Shown: positions 25,945 through 35,304, numbered from the stretch's first letter. The stretch is 64,000 bases of DNA from Streptomyces glomeratus (GCF_021462825.1 NZ_JAKEEB010000010.1:1-64000); one strand, 5' to 3'. Program-made: numbers and translations. Notes: generated from the sequence alone by a model not told the origin.

Positions 25945-25960
25945 AGTGGTCTATACCCAT
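25945..25960. promoter_or_regulatory. Candidate DasR operator upstream of the GH20 gene
   Basis: AGTGGTCTATACCCAT matches the DasR-responsive element core TGGTCTAGACCA at ten of twelve positions. It lies about 50 bp upstream of the hexosaminidase start. DasR control by glucosamine-6-phosphate is known for many chitin/GlcNAc genes in Streptomyces. Confidence 0.6.
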
Positions 25961-26007
25961 CTCGTCCAGTCCGGGCGACCCCTGGGTCCGCGTGGAAGGG
26001 AGCGCAT

Positions 26008-27603
26008 GTGTCACAGCACCACAGAACGCCCCGCATCCTCGGAACGCTGCTGCTCGTCGCGACGGCCGGACTCACCGTCGGCGTCGGCACCCAGCCCGCC
26101 GCGGCCGCCCGCGGCACCACCGCCACCCCCTTCGACCGGGTGGTCCCGGCGCCCGCCTCGGCCGAGGCGGGCGGATCCCCGTACAAGATCACCCAGGGCA
26201 CGCGCATCCGGGTGGACGGCACGAGCGAGACCCGCCGAATCGGCGAGTACCTCGCGGGCGCCCTGCGGCCCTCCACCGGCTACAGCCTCCCGGTCACCAC
26301 GGGCGGCACCGGAGGCATCAGACTCACCCTCGGCAGCGGTCCGTTCGGCGACGAGGGCTACCGGCTCTCGAGCGGCACCGGGGGCGTGACCATCACCGCC
26401 CGCCGCCCCGCCGGCCTCTTCCACGGTGTGCAGACCCTGCGTCAGCTGCTGCCCGCGTCCGTCGAGAAGAAGACCGTGCAGCCCGGCCCGTGGACCGTCG
26501 CGGGCGGCACCGTCACGGACTCGCCGCGCTACGCCTACCGCGGCGCCATGCTCGACGTCTCCCGCCACTTCTTCACGGTCGCCCAAGTAGAGCGGTACGT
26601 CGACGAACTGGCCCTCTACAAGATCAACACCCTGCATCTGCATCTGAGTGACGACCAGGGCTGGCGCATCGCCGTCGACTCCTGGCCGCGCCTTGCCACC
26701 TACGGCGGCTCGACCCAGGTCGGCGGCGGCCCTGGCGGCTTCTACACCAAGGCGCAGTACCGGGAGATCGTCCGCCATGCCGCCTCCCGCTATGTGGAGG
26801 TCGTCCCCGAGATCGACATGCCCGGCCACACCAATGCCGCCCTCGCCTCGTACGCCGCACTGAACTGCGACGGCGTCACACCCCCGCTCTACACGGGCAC
26901 CGACGTCGGCTTCAGCTCGCTGTGCGTGCCCAAGGCGGTGACGTACGACTTCGTGGACGACGTCGTGCGGGAACTCGCGGCCCTCACCCCGGGCCGCTAC
27001 CTCCACATCGGCGGCGACGAGGCGCACTCCACCGGCCACACCGACTATGTGGCGTTCATGGACCGGGTGCAGCCGATCGTCGCCAGGTACGGCAAGACCG
27101 TGATCGGGTGGCATCAGCTGACCGGAGCGCACCCGGCGAAGGGCGCGCTCGCCCAGTACTGGGGGCTCGACGACACGAGCGCCGCGGAGAAGGCCCAGGT
27201 CGCGCAGGCCGCGCGGAACGGCACCCGGCTGATCCTGTCCCCGGCCGACCGGGTCTACCTCGACATGAAGTACACCGAGGACACGCCCCTCGGACAGGAC
27301 TGGGCCGGGCTGGTGGAGGTCCAGCGGTCCTACGACTGGGATCCCGGCGGCTATCTGCCGGGCGCCCCGGCCTCTGCGGTCGCCGGCGTCGAGGCGCCGC
27401 TGTGGTCCGAGACGATCGTCACCGACGCCGACATCGACTACATGACCTTCCCACGGCTGCCGGGCGTGGCCGAGCTGGGCTGGTCGCCGGCCGCCACACA
27501 CGACTGGGACGCGTACCGGGTGCGGCTCGCGGCGCAGGGACCGCGGTGGGAGGCGCTGGGGATCGGGTACTACCGGTCGCCGCAGGTGCCCTGGCCCGCG
27601 TGA
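26008..27603 (+). CDS. Secreted beta-N-acetylhexosaminidase, glycoside hydrolase family 20
   Basis: This 531-residue protein has an N-terminal signal peptide (RILGTLLLVATAGLTVGVG, cut near AAAA). A GH20b-like N-terminal domain follows (about 40-170), then the GH20 barrel. The catalytic pair D337-E338 is in HIGGDEAH, and MLDVSRHFFTV and HLHLSDDQGWR are typical. It releases GlcNAc from chito-oligosaccharides by substrate-assisted catalysis. The GTG at 26008 follows GGAAGGGA; an ATG two bases upstream is out of frame. With the upstream DasR-type site it fits the GlcNAc regulon. Confidence 0.95.
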   Translation: MSQHHRTPRILGTLLLVATAGLTVGVGTQPAAAARGTTATPFDRVVPAPASAEAGGSPYKITQGTRIRVDGTSETRRIGEYLAGALRPSTGYSLPVTTGGTGGIRLTLGSGPFGDEGYRLSSGTGGVTITARRPAGLFHGVQTLRQLLPASVEKKTVQPGPWTVAGGTVTDSPRYAYRGAMLDVSRHFFTVAQVERYVDELALYKINTLHLHLSDDQGWRIAVDSWPRLATYGGSTQVGGGPGGFYTKAQYREIVRHAASRYVEVVPEIDMPGHTNAALASYAALNCDGVTPPLYTGTDVGFSSLCVPKAVTYDFVDDVVRELAALTPGRYLHIGGDEAHSTGHTDYVAFMDRVQPIVARYGKTVIGWHQLTGAHPAKGALAQYWGLDDTSAAEKAQVAQAARNGTRLILSPADRVYLDMKYTEDTPLGQDWAGLVEVQRSYDWDPGGYLPGAPASAVAGVEAPLWSETIVTDADIDYMTFPRLPGVAELGWSPAATHDWDAYRVRLAAQGPRWEALGIGYYRSPQVPWPA

Positions 27604-27656
27604 CAGGCCACCCGAGGCTCGCGCCGTAGGCCGCACGAGGGGCGGTGAACCCGCCG

Positions 27657-27693
27657 GCGGGCACCCCGGTGGACCGTACACCGGGGTACCCGC
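27657..27693. terminator. Bidirectional hairpin between GH20 gene and desD
   Basis: A 15-bp stem (GCGGGCACCCCGGTG with CACCGGGGTACCCGC, one mismatch) and a seven-base loop lie in the convergent gap, ending the hexosaminidase gene and the des operon. Confidence 0.85.
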
Positions 27694-27707
27694 CCGCCCC
27701 GTGGGGG

Positions 27708-29480
27708 TCAGCGGCCCGCGATCGGATTCCTCAGGGTCCCGGCCAGCTGGAGCGCACCCGAGGGGTCCGTCAGATCCACCATCTGCCGGTTGTCGCGCAG
27801 CTGGAGCCGGTTGAGGCAGGACAGGGCGAACTCCGGGGCGAACATGTCGTACCGCCGGAACCGCTCGGCGAGGTGCGGGTTCGCGTCCTGGTACTCGTGC
27901 ACGACCTCGGCGACCGTGCGCCAGAAGTCCTCCTCCTCCAGGATGCCCTCGTCGGCGAGGTTCGCCGCGACGAAGCGGAAGAAGCAGTCGAAGACGTCCG
28001 TGAAGACGGACAGCAGTCTGTGCTCCTCCGGGACCTCGACCCGGATCCGTGCCACCTCCGGCGGCAGCACCGCGTCCGGGTCCATCACCGCGATCTCCTC
28101 CGCGATGTCCTTGAAGACCGCGCGCCGCACCACACCGTCCTGAAGGACGAGGATGACGTTCTCGCCGTGCGGCATGAAGACGAGGTCGTAGGCGTAGAAG
28201 CAGTGCAGCAGCGGGGTGAGGTAGGCCCGCAGATAGTGGCGCAGCCACTCGGCCGGGGCGAGTCCGGACCGCTCGATCAACGCCCCCGCGAAGGAGGCAC
28301 CCTCATGGTCGACATGGGCCAGGGAGGCCATCGTCGCCAGGGTCTCGCCCTCCTGGAGCGAGGCGACCGGGCTCTCGCGCCACAGGGCGGCGAGCATCTT
28401 GCGGTACGGGGAGGTGCGGTCGGTGGCCGCCTCGTACTCCGGATGGCGGTAGCCGACGGCCGCCCGCTCGCGCAGGATCGTCAGTCCGGTCGACCTCAGT
28501 ACCGGATCGCTCTCGATCAGCCCGTGCAGCCAGTCGTTGATTGCCGGGGTCGCCTCCATGTAGGCGGCCGAGAGACCCCGCATGAAGCCCATGTTGAGGA
28601 CGGACAGGGCCGTCTTCACATAGTGCTTCCCGGGGTTGTCGCGGTTGAAGAAGGTCCGTACGGACTGCTGGGCCAGGTACTCGTCGTCACCCTCGCCGAG
28701 GCAGACGAGGTGCCGGCGGGCGACCTCCGCGGCGAAGGTGACGGTGAGCTTGTTCCACCACTGCCAGGGGTGGACGGGGATGAGGAGGTAGTCCGCCGGG
28801 TCCAGGCCCTGGTCGGTGAGGTGCCGGTGGAAGCGTGCCAGGGTCGCGGCCCCCAGCTCCTGCCGCAGGAACGACTCGTAGGTCAGGCCCACGCCCGCCG
28901 TGAACGCGGCCCGTGAGCGGTGCGCCGCCAGCCACACCAGCCGAAGGGGGCTCGCGGTCTCGGGCGCGTACGACAGGTACTCGTGGATGCCGAAGCCGAG
29001 CCGCCCGTTGTTGGCGACGAAGCAGGGGTGGCCCTCGGTCATCCCGGTCTCTATGGCCTGGAAGCCGCTCCGGGCGAGTGCGGCGGAGGTGATCTCCGGC
29101 TTGGTGAGCTTGTAGCAGGTACCGGAGAGCGTGGAGGAGATCTCCTCCAGGTAGACGGGCAGGATCTCGTCACTCAGGCCCAGCGAAGTCCTCAGCTCGA
29201 TGAAGAAGTCCAGGGCTGACAGCGGAAGTTCGGCACCGTCACGGTGGCGGGTGATCGACTCGGGGGCGATCCGCCAGTGGTCGAGGGCGCGCAGGGTGGC
29301 GCTGAACCGGTAGCGGGTGAGCCTGTCGTCGCTGAGGACGACGTAGTGGCCGTCGTCCCCCGGTTCGGGGGTGATCAGCCGCTCGTGCGCGAACTCGGCC
29401 AGCGCCTTGCGTATGAGCAGACGGTTGGCCTGCTCCCAGCGCTCGGGGGAGAGGTGGGCCACGGCGTCGGCGAGGTTCAT
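27708..29480 (-). CDS. desD: Desferrioxamine siderophore synthetase DesD (IucA/IucC, NIS synthetase)
   Basis: This 590-residue ATP-dependent synthetase joins hydroxamate monomers and cyclises them to desferrioxamine E (and makes B from acetylated units). NIS-family signatures include GHPCFVANNGRLGFG near the ATP site (about 165), HPWQWWNKL (about 258) and the C-terminal ALIERSGLAPAEWLRHYLRAY region. It overlaps desC by four bases (ATGA). It is the last gene of desA-desB-desC-desD and ends in a bidirectional hairpin. Confidence 0.96.
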   Translation of the reverse strand: MNLADAVAHLSPERWEQANRLLIRKALAEFAHERLITPEPGDDGHYVVLSDDRLTRYRFSATLRALDHWRIAPESITRHRDGAELPLSALDFFIELRTSLGLSDEILPVYLEEISSTLSGTCYKLTKPEITSAALARSGFQAIETGMTEGHPCFVANNGRLGFGIHEYLSYAPETASPLRLVWLAAHRSRAAFTAGVGLTYESFLRQELGAATLARFHRHLTDQGLDPADYLLIPVHPWQWWNKLTVTFAAEVARRHLVCLGEGDDEYLAQQSVRTFFNRDNPGKHYVKTALSVLNMGFMRGLSAAYMEATPAINDWLHGLIESDPVLRSTGLTILRERAAVGYRHPEYEAATDRTSPYRKMLAALWRESPVASLQEGETLATMASLAHVDHEGASFAGALIERSGLAPAEWLRHYLRAYLTPLLHCFYAYDLVFMPHGENVILVLQDGVVRRAVFKDIAEEIAVMDPDAVLPPEVARIRVEVPEEHRLLSVFTDVFDCFFRFVAANLADEGILEEEDFWRTVAEVVHEYQDANPHLAERFRRYDMFAPEFALSCLNRLQLRDNRQMVDLTDPSGALQLAGTLRNPIAGR

Positions 29481-30022
29481 CCCGTCACCGCCCGCTCGAA
29501 CCGGTCGCGGGTGCAGAAGCTGAGCAGCGCCGTCTTCTCCGGCTTGGTGATCTCACGGTCGGGCACGAAACCGACGGCGGCGTTCAGCGCGTGTACGGCC
29601 GTGTTGCGCACGTCGGGCTCCACCACGATCCGCTCGGTGGCCGGGTCCTCGAAAAGGTGCCACAGCACGGCGGTGATGACGGCCCGGGTGAACCCGTGCA
29701 CGGGCCGGTCGGTGGGGGCGACGAGGAAATGCATGCCGACGTCGCCGGGCCGGGGCTCGTACAGGCCGACGAGTTCCCGGTGGGCGGGGTCGTACTGCTC
29801 CATCAGGAAGGCGGGTTCGCCGTCGTGCAGCCCGAGGAACGCGTGGTGGTGCCGGTCGGCCGCGATCTCCATGTACGCGCGCTCGACGTCCTCGAGCCGG
29901 GCGTCCTGCATCATCCAGAAGGCCGCCTTGGGGTGGGTGAGCCAGCCGTGCAGGAGTTCGGCGTCCTCGAGGGGGTCGAGGGGGCGGAAGGCGAGGGTGC
30001 CCATCAGAGGGGCGGTGCTCAT
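29477..30022 (-). CDS. desC: N-hydroxycadaverine acyltransferase DesC
   Basis: This 181-residue GNAT-fold acyltransferase (siderophore AlcB type) transfers succinyl or acetyl from CoA to N-hydroxycadaverine. FRPLDPLEDAELLHGWLTHP and GDVGMHFLVAP are typical; the conserved histidine and the RNTAVHALNAAVGF stretch near the end fit the family. The ATG at 30022 follows AGGAG. Its stop overlaps desD, but a 286-bp gap containing a tnpB relic separates it from desB. This is unusual for the des operon and would break translational coupling. Confidence 0.93.
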   Translation of the reverse strand: MSTAPLMGTLAFRPLDPLEDAELLHGWLTHPKAAFWMMQDARLEDVERAYMEIAADRHHHAFLGLHDGEPAFLMEQYDPAHRELVGLYEPRPGDVGMHFLVAPTDRPVHGFTRAVITAVLWHLFEDPATERIVVEPDVRNTAVHALNAAVGFVPDREITKPEKTALLSFCTRDRFERAVTG

Positions 30023-30054
30023 TGGGGACTCCTGGGCCGTGTGGGTGATCGTCT

Positions 30055-30312
30055 TTGAGACGGGAATGCGATTGCGTGGTCCGGTACAGGTGGCGAGTTT
30101 CCCGAGTGCGCCTGGTACGGACCGAACTCGTGGTCCTCGACCGGGACCACAACGCTGCACAGACCATCCTGGCCGCCGGGCAGGCGGTGTCGGCCTGTGG
30201 AGCCGGTGTAAGACCTCAACGGAAACCCTCCGGGCGGGCGGTCGGCGATGAGGCAGGAAATCCTTTGGCGCGAGCCGTTGGAGTCCCGCCCCGTAGGGCG
30301 GGGAGATGTCAA
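30055..30312 (+). mobile_element. Relic of an IS200/IS605-type tnpB right end in the des operon
   Basis: On the plus strand, opposite to des, a frame from about 30124 reads ELVVLDRDHNAAQTILAAG and then SACGAGVRPQRK. This is the RuvC-III segment (D-x-D-x-NAA type) and C-terminal tail of actinobacterial TnpB. The zinc-ribbon region just before it looks frame-shifted (ECAWYG in another frame), and nothing of the rest of TnpB remains. The end carries a hairpin CCCGCCC-CGTA-GGGCGGG at about 30291-30308 and finishes GAGATGTCAA, as the right end and omega-RNA 3' region of such elements do. The terminal TCAA (30309-30312) contains the complement of the desB stop codon. The left boundary is uncertain; TTGAG at 30054-30058 could be the old target side. 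Confidence 0.75.
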
Positions 30313-31592
30313 ACGGCGAACTCCTGGAAGGCGATGGTCTTCTCGACGGGGTAGTACTCGGTGCCGAGCAGCTCCCGGATGATGTACGTATTCCGGTAGG
30401 CGCCCATGCCCAGGTCGGGGCTGGTGATGCTGTGCGTGTGGACGCCGGCGTTCTGCAGGAACACGCCCCGGCCCGACACATCGATGGCGTAGTTGCGGGA
30501 CACGTCGAAGTTGCCGTGCCCGTCGTAGCGCAGACGGTCGCGGACGGGCTTGAGGAACTCCGGCTCGACGTACCGGTAGCCGGTCGCGAGGATCAGCCCC
30601 TGGGAGCGAAGCTCGTAGTCCTTCTCCTGCTCCTCCTGGCGGAAGCCGAGGGTGAACATGCCGTCCTCGTGACGGGCGGCGGTGAGCGTGGAGTTGGTGA
30701 GCAGACGGGTGGGCACCGGACCGTCGAGGCTCTTCTGGTACAGCAGGTCGAAGATCTCGTCGATCAGGTCCCCGTCGATGCCCTTGAACAGGCCCTTCTG
30801 CTGCTCGCAGAGGCGGTAGCGGGTCTGCTCGGGCAGGGCGTGGAAGTAGTCGACGTACTCCGGAGAGGTCATCTCCAGGGTGAGCTTGGTGTATTCCAGC
30901 GGGAAGAAGCGCGGGGAGCGGGTCACCCAGTCCAGCCGGTAGCCGTGGACGTCGATCTCGCTGAGCAGGTCGTAGTAGATCTCGGCGGCGGACTGGCCGC
31001 TGCCGACCAGAGTGATCGACTCCTTGGCCTGGAGCCGGTGCTTGTGGTCCAGATAGCGGGAGTTGTGGATGGCGTCGCCTGCCAGGCTCCGGCACGCCTC
31101 TGGGATGTGGGGCGGGGTGCCGGTGCCGAGGACCAGGTGGCGGGCCCGGTGGACGGTACCCTCCCGCGTGTGTACGACGTACACGGCGTCCTGTTCCTCG
31201 TACGTCACCTCGGTGACGGTGGTGCCGAAGCGGATGCAGCTCAGCTTCGAGGCCGCCCAGCGGCAGTAGTCGTCGTACTCGACGCGCAGGGGGTAGAAGT
31301 TCTCGCGGATGTAGAACGAGTACAGCCGCCCGCGCTCCTTCAGGTAGTTGAGGAAGGAGTACGGAGAGGTGGGGTCGGCCAGGGTGACCAGGTCGGACAT
31401 GAAGGGGGTCTGGAGGTGGGCGCCCTCCAGGAACATTCCGGAGTGCCACTCGAAGGTGGGCTTCGTCTCCAGGAACACGCCGTCGAGTCCGTCGATCGGC
31501 TCGGTGAGGCAGGCGAGGCCGAGGTTGAAGGGACCGAGTCCGATCCCCACGAAGTCGTGGACGGTGTCGGGGGTGTCAGGATGCGCGGTCAA
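30309..31592 (-). CDS. desB: Cadaverine N-monooxygenase DesB
   Basis: This 427-residue flavin- and NADPH-dependent hydroxylase converts cadaverine to N-hydroxycadaverine. The FAD site is [13 protein letters not shown] at the N-terminus, the NADPH site is [15 protein letters not shown] (about 198), and the late ATGYRY motif is present. The start is TTG at 31592, after GGGAGAG, and overlaps the desA stop by 17 bases. The stop TGA at 30311-30309 lies in the TCAA end of the tnpB relic, so the insertion defined the present C-terminus (EFAV). Confidence 0.95.
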   Translation of the reverse strand: MTAHPDTPDTVHDFVGIGLGPFNLGLACLTEPIDGLDGVFLETKPTFEWHSGMFLEGAHLQTPFMSDLVTLADPTSPYSFLNYLKERGRLYSFYIRENFYPLRVEYDDYCRWAASKLSCIRFGTTVTEVTYEEQDAVYVVHTREGTVHRARHLVLGTGTPPHIPEACRSLAGDAIHNSRYLDHKHRLQAKESITLVGSGQSAAEIYYDLLSEIDVHGYRLDWVTRSPRFFPLEYTKLTLEMTSPEYVDYFHALPEQTRYRLCEQQKGLFKGIDGDLIDEIFDLLYQKSLDGPVPTRLLTNSTLTAARHEDGMFTLGFRQEEQEKDYELRSQGLILATGYRYVEPEFLKPVRDRLRYDGHGNFDVSRNYAIDVSGRGVFLQNAGVHTHSITSPDLGMGAYRNTYIIRELLGTEYYPVEKTIAFQEFAV

Positions 31593-33018
31593 GGGACTCT
31601 CCCAGGTACTGCTCGGCGTGGCCGGCGATCAGATCGAGTACGGCGGCGATGTCGCCGGCCGTCGTCTCGGGGTTGAGCAGGGTGAACTTCAGGTAGTGGC
31701 GGCCGGCGACCTTGGTGCCCGCGACCACGGCGTCGCCGGAGGCGAACAGGGCCTTGCGGGCGTAAAGGTTGGCGCGGTCGATTCCGGCGGGGTCGGTCAC
31801 GGCCGCCGGGATGTAGCGGAAGACGAGGGTGGACAGCTGCGGCTCGACGGCGACGTCGAAGCGGGGGTCGGCGGCCAGCAGCTGCCAGCCCTCGCGTGCC
31901 AGGTCGCAGACCTCGTCGAAAAGGGAGCCGATGCCGTCGGCACCCATCACACGCAGGGTCATCCACAGTTTGAGGGCGTCGAAGCGCCGGGTGGTCTGGA
32001 GCGACTTGTCGACCTGGTTGGGGATGCGCTCGGTGACCATGCGGCGGGGGTTCAGATAGTCCGCGTGGTAGGTGGCATGGCGCAGCGTGGCGGCGTCGCG
32101 GACCAGCACGGCGGACGAACTGACCGGCTGGAAGAAGGACTTGTGGTAGTCGACGGTGACCGAGTCGGCGCGTTCGATGCCGTCGAGGAGATGGCGGCGG
32201 GCGGGCGAGACGAGCAGTCCGCAGCCGTAGGCCGCGTCCACGTGCAGCCAGGTGCCGTACCGGGCGCACAGCCCGGCGATCTCGGGCAGCGGGTCGATGG
32301 AGCCGAAGTCGGTGGTGCCCGCGGTGGCGACGACGGCCATCGGGATCAGGCCGTCCCGGACGCAGCGCTCCAGCTCGTGGGCGAGGGCGACGGTCCGCAT
32401 GCGCTTGTCGGCGCCGACCGGGACGGGGACGACGGAGCCGGCGCCCAGACCGAGCAGTTTCGCCGACTTCTGCACGCTGAAGTGGCTGACCTCCGAGGCG
32501 AGGATCCGCAGCCTGGCGAGATCGTCGCTCTTGGCCTCCTCGCGGGCCAGCAGCAGCGCCTGGAGGTTGGACTGGGTGCCGCCGGAGGTGAACACGCCGT
32601 CGGCGGCGGGACCGAGGCCGATGCGCCCGGCGGTCCAGTCGATGAGCCTGCGTTCGATGAGGGTGCCGCCCGCCGACTGGTCCCAGGTGTCCAGTGAGGA
32701 GTTGACGGCGGACAGGACGGCCTCGCCGAGGACGGCCGGGATGACCACCGGGCAGTTGAGGTGGGCGAGGTACCGCGGGTGGTGGAAGTAGACGGCATCG
32801 CGGAGGTAGAGCTCCTCCAGCTCGTCCAGGGCCGCGGTGGTGTCGTGCAGCGGGCGGTCCAGGTCGATGCCCTCGATGCGGGGGGCGAGGGCATCGACCG
32901 TGGCGCCGGTGAACGGACGGTCGGCGGTGGCGAGTTTGGCGGCCACCCGCTCGACTCCTTCGGTCACGGAGCGGCGGTAGTGCTCCGCGGTCAGGTCGTT
33001 GAGCAGGTGCGAGCGCAT
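31576..33018 (-). CDS. desA: L-lysine decarboxylase DesA (PLP-dependent, group II)
   Basis: This 480-residue enzyme makes cadaverine from lysine, the first step of desferrioxamine synthesis. The PLP lysine is K293 in [10 protein letters not shown], preceded by HVDAAYGCG, and [11 protein letters not shown] is the phosphate-binding region. It belongs to the aspartate aminotransferase-fold group II decarboxylases. The ATG at 33018 has a GGAGG site. It leads the operon desA-desB-desC-desD behind an iron box at 33083-33101, 65 bp upstream. Confidence 0.96.
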   Translation of the reverse strand: MRSHLLNDLTAEHYRRSVTEGVERVAAKLATADRPFTGATVDALAPRIEGIDLDRPLHDTTAALDELEELYLRDAVYFHHPRYLAHLNCPVVIPAVLGEAVLSAVNSSLDTWDQSAGGTLIERRLIDWTAGRIGLGPAADGVFTSGGTQSNLQALLLAREEAKSDDLARLRILASEVSHFSVQKSAKLLGLGAGSVVPVPVGADKRMRTVALAHELERCVRDGLIPMAVVATAGTTDFGSIDPLPEIAGLCARYGTWLHVDAAYGCGLLVSPARRHLLDGIERADSVTVDYHKSFFQPVSSSAVLVRDAATLRHATYHADYLNPRRMVTERIPNQVDKSLQTTRRFDALKLWMTLRVMGADGIGSLFDEVCDLAREGWQLLAADPRFDVAVEPQLSTLVFRYIPAAVTDPAGIDRANLYARKALFASGDAVVAGTKVAGRHYLKFTLLNPETTAGDIAAVLDLIAGHAEQYLGESLDRAS

Positions 33019-33082
33019 GTGGGGGTCCTCCGGTGGGGACAGTCCGTGCGGGACGGATGAGAGGCGGAGTCGCCTTGTGAAC

Positions 33083-33101
33083 TTAGGTTAGCCTAACCTA
33101 A
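33083..33101. promoter_or_regulatory. Iron box (DmdR1/DtxR-type) upstream of desA
   Basis: TTAGGTTAGCCTAACCTAA is a 19-bp palindrome matching the iron-box consensus for the Streptomyces iron repressor DmdR1. It sits between desA and desF, 65 bp ahead of desA. Confidence 0.95.
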
Positions 33102-33138
33102 ATTTGATCTCGGATCACCGTGCCCCCCGTGAACGGCC

Positions 33139-33990
33139 TCACTCCTCGGCGCGCAGCTGCTCCTCGCTCAGCCCCTGCCGCCAGTAGCCGACGAAGGTGA
33201 CGCGCCGGCGGTCGATCCCGCGCTCGCCCACGAAGTGCCGGCGCAGCTCCTTGACCCGGCCGGATTCCCCCGCGATCCAGACGTACGGCGCCTGTGCGCG
33301 GGGGAGTTCGGCGCTGCGCAGGGCCGCGAGCGCCGTGGGGGATCCTGCGCCGCGGACGAGCCAGGTGATCTCGGCATCGGCCTCGGTCGCGAGGTCCTGG
33401 ATGTCACGGGCGTGGGCCGCCTCCAGCCAGACGCCGGCCCGTGTGCCCGCGGGCAGCCACTGAAGGATCGCGGAGGCGGCGGGCACGGCGGTCTCGTCGG
33501 CCCAGATCAGCACCAGGTCGGTGTCCTCGGGCGGACGGAAGCGGATCGCGCGGTTGTCCTCGACTGCCGGGCCGAGCAGGACCACACGGTCGCCGGGGGC
33601 GGCCCGGGAGGCCCAGCGCGAGGCCGGACCCGCCGGGACGTGGGCGCCCGGCTCCACTCCGTGCAGTACGAAGTCGATGTCGATCTCATCGGGTTCGCCG
33701 GGCACGCGCCGCAGGGCCCGCAGGGTGTACGAGCGCATCACCGCCCTCACGTCGTCGGGCAGTTCGCGCCAGCCCTGCCACCAGAGGTCGCCGAGCTCGA
33801 TCGGCACGGCGGGCTCGCTCTGGCCCGGATGCGGAAGGAAGAGGGACAGGCTCTGGTCGCGTCCGTCGGAGTGGAACGCGCGCAGATCGTCCCCCGCGAA
33901 GGTGATACGGACGACGGACGGGCCGAGCCGCCTCGTCCGTACGACCTGGAGGGAGAAGAAACGGAACGGAGCGGCTACGGCCGTCGTCAT
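33139..33990 (-). CDS. desF: Siderophore-interacting protein DesF (FAD-binding ferric reductase)
   Basis: This 283-residue protein has an N-terminal FAD-binding beta-barrel (LGPSVVRITFAGDDL, then MRSYTLRALRR) and a C-terminal NADPH-binding domain of the SIP family. LIWADETAVPAASAIL and YVWIAGESGRVKELRRHF are typical. It should reduce ferric iron to release it from imported desferrioxamine. It is 30 bp downstream of desE with AGGAG before the ATG, so desE-desF is an operon under the desE iron box. Confidence 0.92.
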   Translation of the reverse strand: MTTAVAAPFRFFSLQVVRTRRLGPSVVRITFAGDDLRAFHSDGRDQSLSLFLPHPGQSEPAVPIELGDLWWQGWRELPDDVRAVMRSYTLRALRRVPGEPDEIDIDFVLHGVEPGAHVPAGPASRWASRAAPGDRVVLLGPAVEDNRAIRFRPPEDTDLVLIWADETAVPAASAILQWLPAGTRAGVWLEAAHARDIQDLATEADAEITWLVRGAGSPTALAALRSAELPRAQAPYVWIAGESGRVKELRRHFVGERGIDRRRVTFVGYWRQGLSEEQLRAEE

Positions 33991-34020
33991 ATGTGCTCCT
34001 GAGGTGCCGTCAGGGGGAGT

Positions 34021-35070
34021 TCAGCCGACCTTCCTGGCCGTCTCGATGGCCTTGGCGAGGTCCTCGAGCAGCGGGGCGCACTTGTCGTACGACAGGATCG
34101 GCTCGGGGTTGCGGGCGATGACCTGGCCCGCCTTGACCGCGGGAAGCTTCTTCCAGGTCGCCTCGGTGATGTCGGCGGGCTGGATGGCCGAGCTGCGGTT
34201 GTCCATCATGATGACGTCCGCGCGGTACTTGTCGACGTTCTCCCAGCTCAGGTTCTCGAACCAGCCGCCGCTCGCCTTCAGGGCGGAGGCGGGGGGCTCG
34301 ACGAAGTTCACGCCGAGGGCCTTGAAGTACTCCAGGTCGATGGAGAGGTCGGAGCCGGAGACGTAGAAGACGTCCTGGCTCGCGGAGCCCGCCAGCACCT
34401 TGATGCCGGGGTTGGCCTTGGTGGCCGCGCGCAGCCGGGCGGCCGCGTCCTCGAACCGCTTCCTCGCCTGGGCGGTCTTCACGGAGGCGGTGTCCGCGCC
34501 GAGCGACTCGGCGAGCTCCAGCATCCGCTGGAGCGGCTCGGTGAGCGGGCGGTCGTAGACGGAGACGCCGACGCTGGGGGCGCCCACGGCGAGGACCTTC
34601 TTCGTGGACTCCTCCGGGACGTACCACAGCGTGCCGGCGCCGTCGAACATCGTGGTGACGAGCAGATCGGGGGCGAGGGCCGCGTACTTCTCGATGCTGA
34701 ACTGGCCCCACTCGTTGCCGAGGACCGTGACCTTGTCGATGTCGAGGTCGCCGGCCTGTACGTCGGCCTTGCCGTCCTTGGTCTTCGTCGGACCGAAGAC
34801 GCCCTTCACGCCGACGCCGTAGTCGTGCAGCGCGGCCGCGACACCGATGAACGCGACGATGCCCGTGGGGACCTTGTCCGCCTTGGCCGTCTGCCCTCGG
34901 TCGTCCCTGAACGACCAGGGGCCCGCCTTGCCCGCGCTCTTCCCGCTGCCCGGGCGTTCGTTTCTGCCCTTGTCGTCCCCGCAGGCCGCGAGCACGGCGC
35001 CGAGGCCGAGGGCGCCGCCGGCGGCCAGGATGCCGCGGCGGGAGAGACGGGTGGCATGGGCATGGGACAT
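34021..35070 (-). CDS. desE: Ferrioxamine-binding lipoprotein DesE
   Basis: This 349-residue ABC transporter substrate-binding protein of the FepB/FhuD type has a signal combining a twin-arginine motif (LSRRGILAAGG, residues 9-19) with a lipobox ending in Cys30 (AVLAACG). The polar linker is followed by the helical-backbone binding fold (GIVAFIGVAAAL, ALAPDLLVTTMFDG). It captures ferrioxamines at the membrane surface. The ABC permease and ATPase are not in the window. An iron box lies 50 bp upstream. Confidence 0.94.
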   Translation of the reverse strand: MSHAHATRLSRRGILAAGGALGLGAVLAACGDDKGRNERPGSGKSAGKAGPWSFRDDRGQTAKADKVPTGIVAFIGVAAALHDYGVGVKGVFGPTKTKDGKADVQAGDLDIDKVTVLGNEWGQFSIEKYAALAPDLLVTTMFDGAGTLWYVPEESTKKVLAVGAPSVGVSVYDRPLTEPLQRMLELAESLGADTASVKTAQARKRFEDAAARLRAATKANPGIKVLAGSASQDVFYVSGSDLSIDLEYFKALGVNFVEPPASALKASGGWFENLSWENVDKYRADVIMMDNRSSAIQPADITEATWKKLPAVKAGQVIARNPEPILSYDKCAPLLEDLAKAIETARKVG

Positions 35071-35120
35071 GGGTGTGCTGCCTTCGAACGGGGCGGAGCA
35101 TCCGCCGGACGAGTTCGAAG

Positions 35121-35139
35121 GTAGGTTAGCCTAACCTCA
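35121..35139. promoter_or_regulatory. Iron box upstream of desE
   Basis: GTAGGTTAGCCTAACCTCA is a near-palindromic 19-bp iron box, the same core (GGTTAGCCTAACC) as the desA box, 50 bp before desE. Confidence 0.92.
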
Positions 35140-35258
35140 CTTCCTGTCCAGGGGGCGGGGAAGCGGGGAGGGGCGACGCCTGACCACCCCTCATACGCGA
35201 AGAGACCGCCCTACGCGAAGGGGCACCCGCCCTTCGCGAGGGGGCCCCGCCCACGCGA

Positions 35259-35289
35259 AGGGGCCCGCGCCTGTGCGGCGCGGGCCCCT
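35259..35289. terminator. Hairpin after acdH
   Basis: A perfect 13-bp stem (AGGGGCCCGCGCC and its complement) with a five-base loop sits 15 bp beyond the acdH stop. The gap 35140-35258 also holds three or four degenerate ACGCGAAGGGG repeats. Confidence 0.85.
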
Positions 35290-35304
35290 CCTTGCGGGCG
35301 CGGC

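Noticed and set aside
26011..28248. Minus-strand frame crossing the GH20 gene and desD
   Set aside because: It runs through two real genes and a terminator; no domain is visible.
30055..30312. An active TnpB nuclease and guide RNA
   Set aside because: Only the last part of TnpB remains, with a probable frameshift and most catalytic residues missing; it is treated as a relic.
27708..35070. des genes as part of a larger biosynthetic gene cluster
   Set aside because: Flanking genes are core metabolism (GH20, leucine catabolism); the set is the usual Streptomyces desferrioxamine locus.
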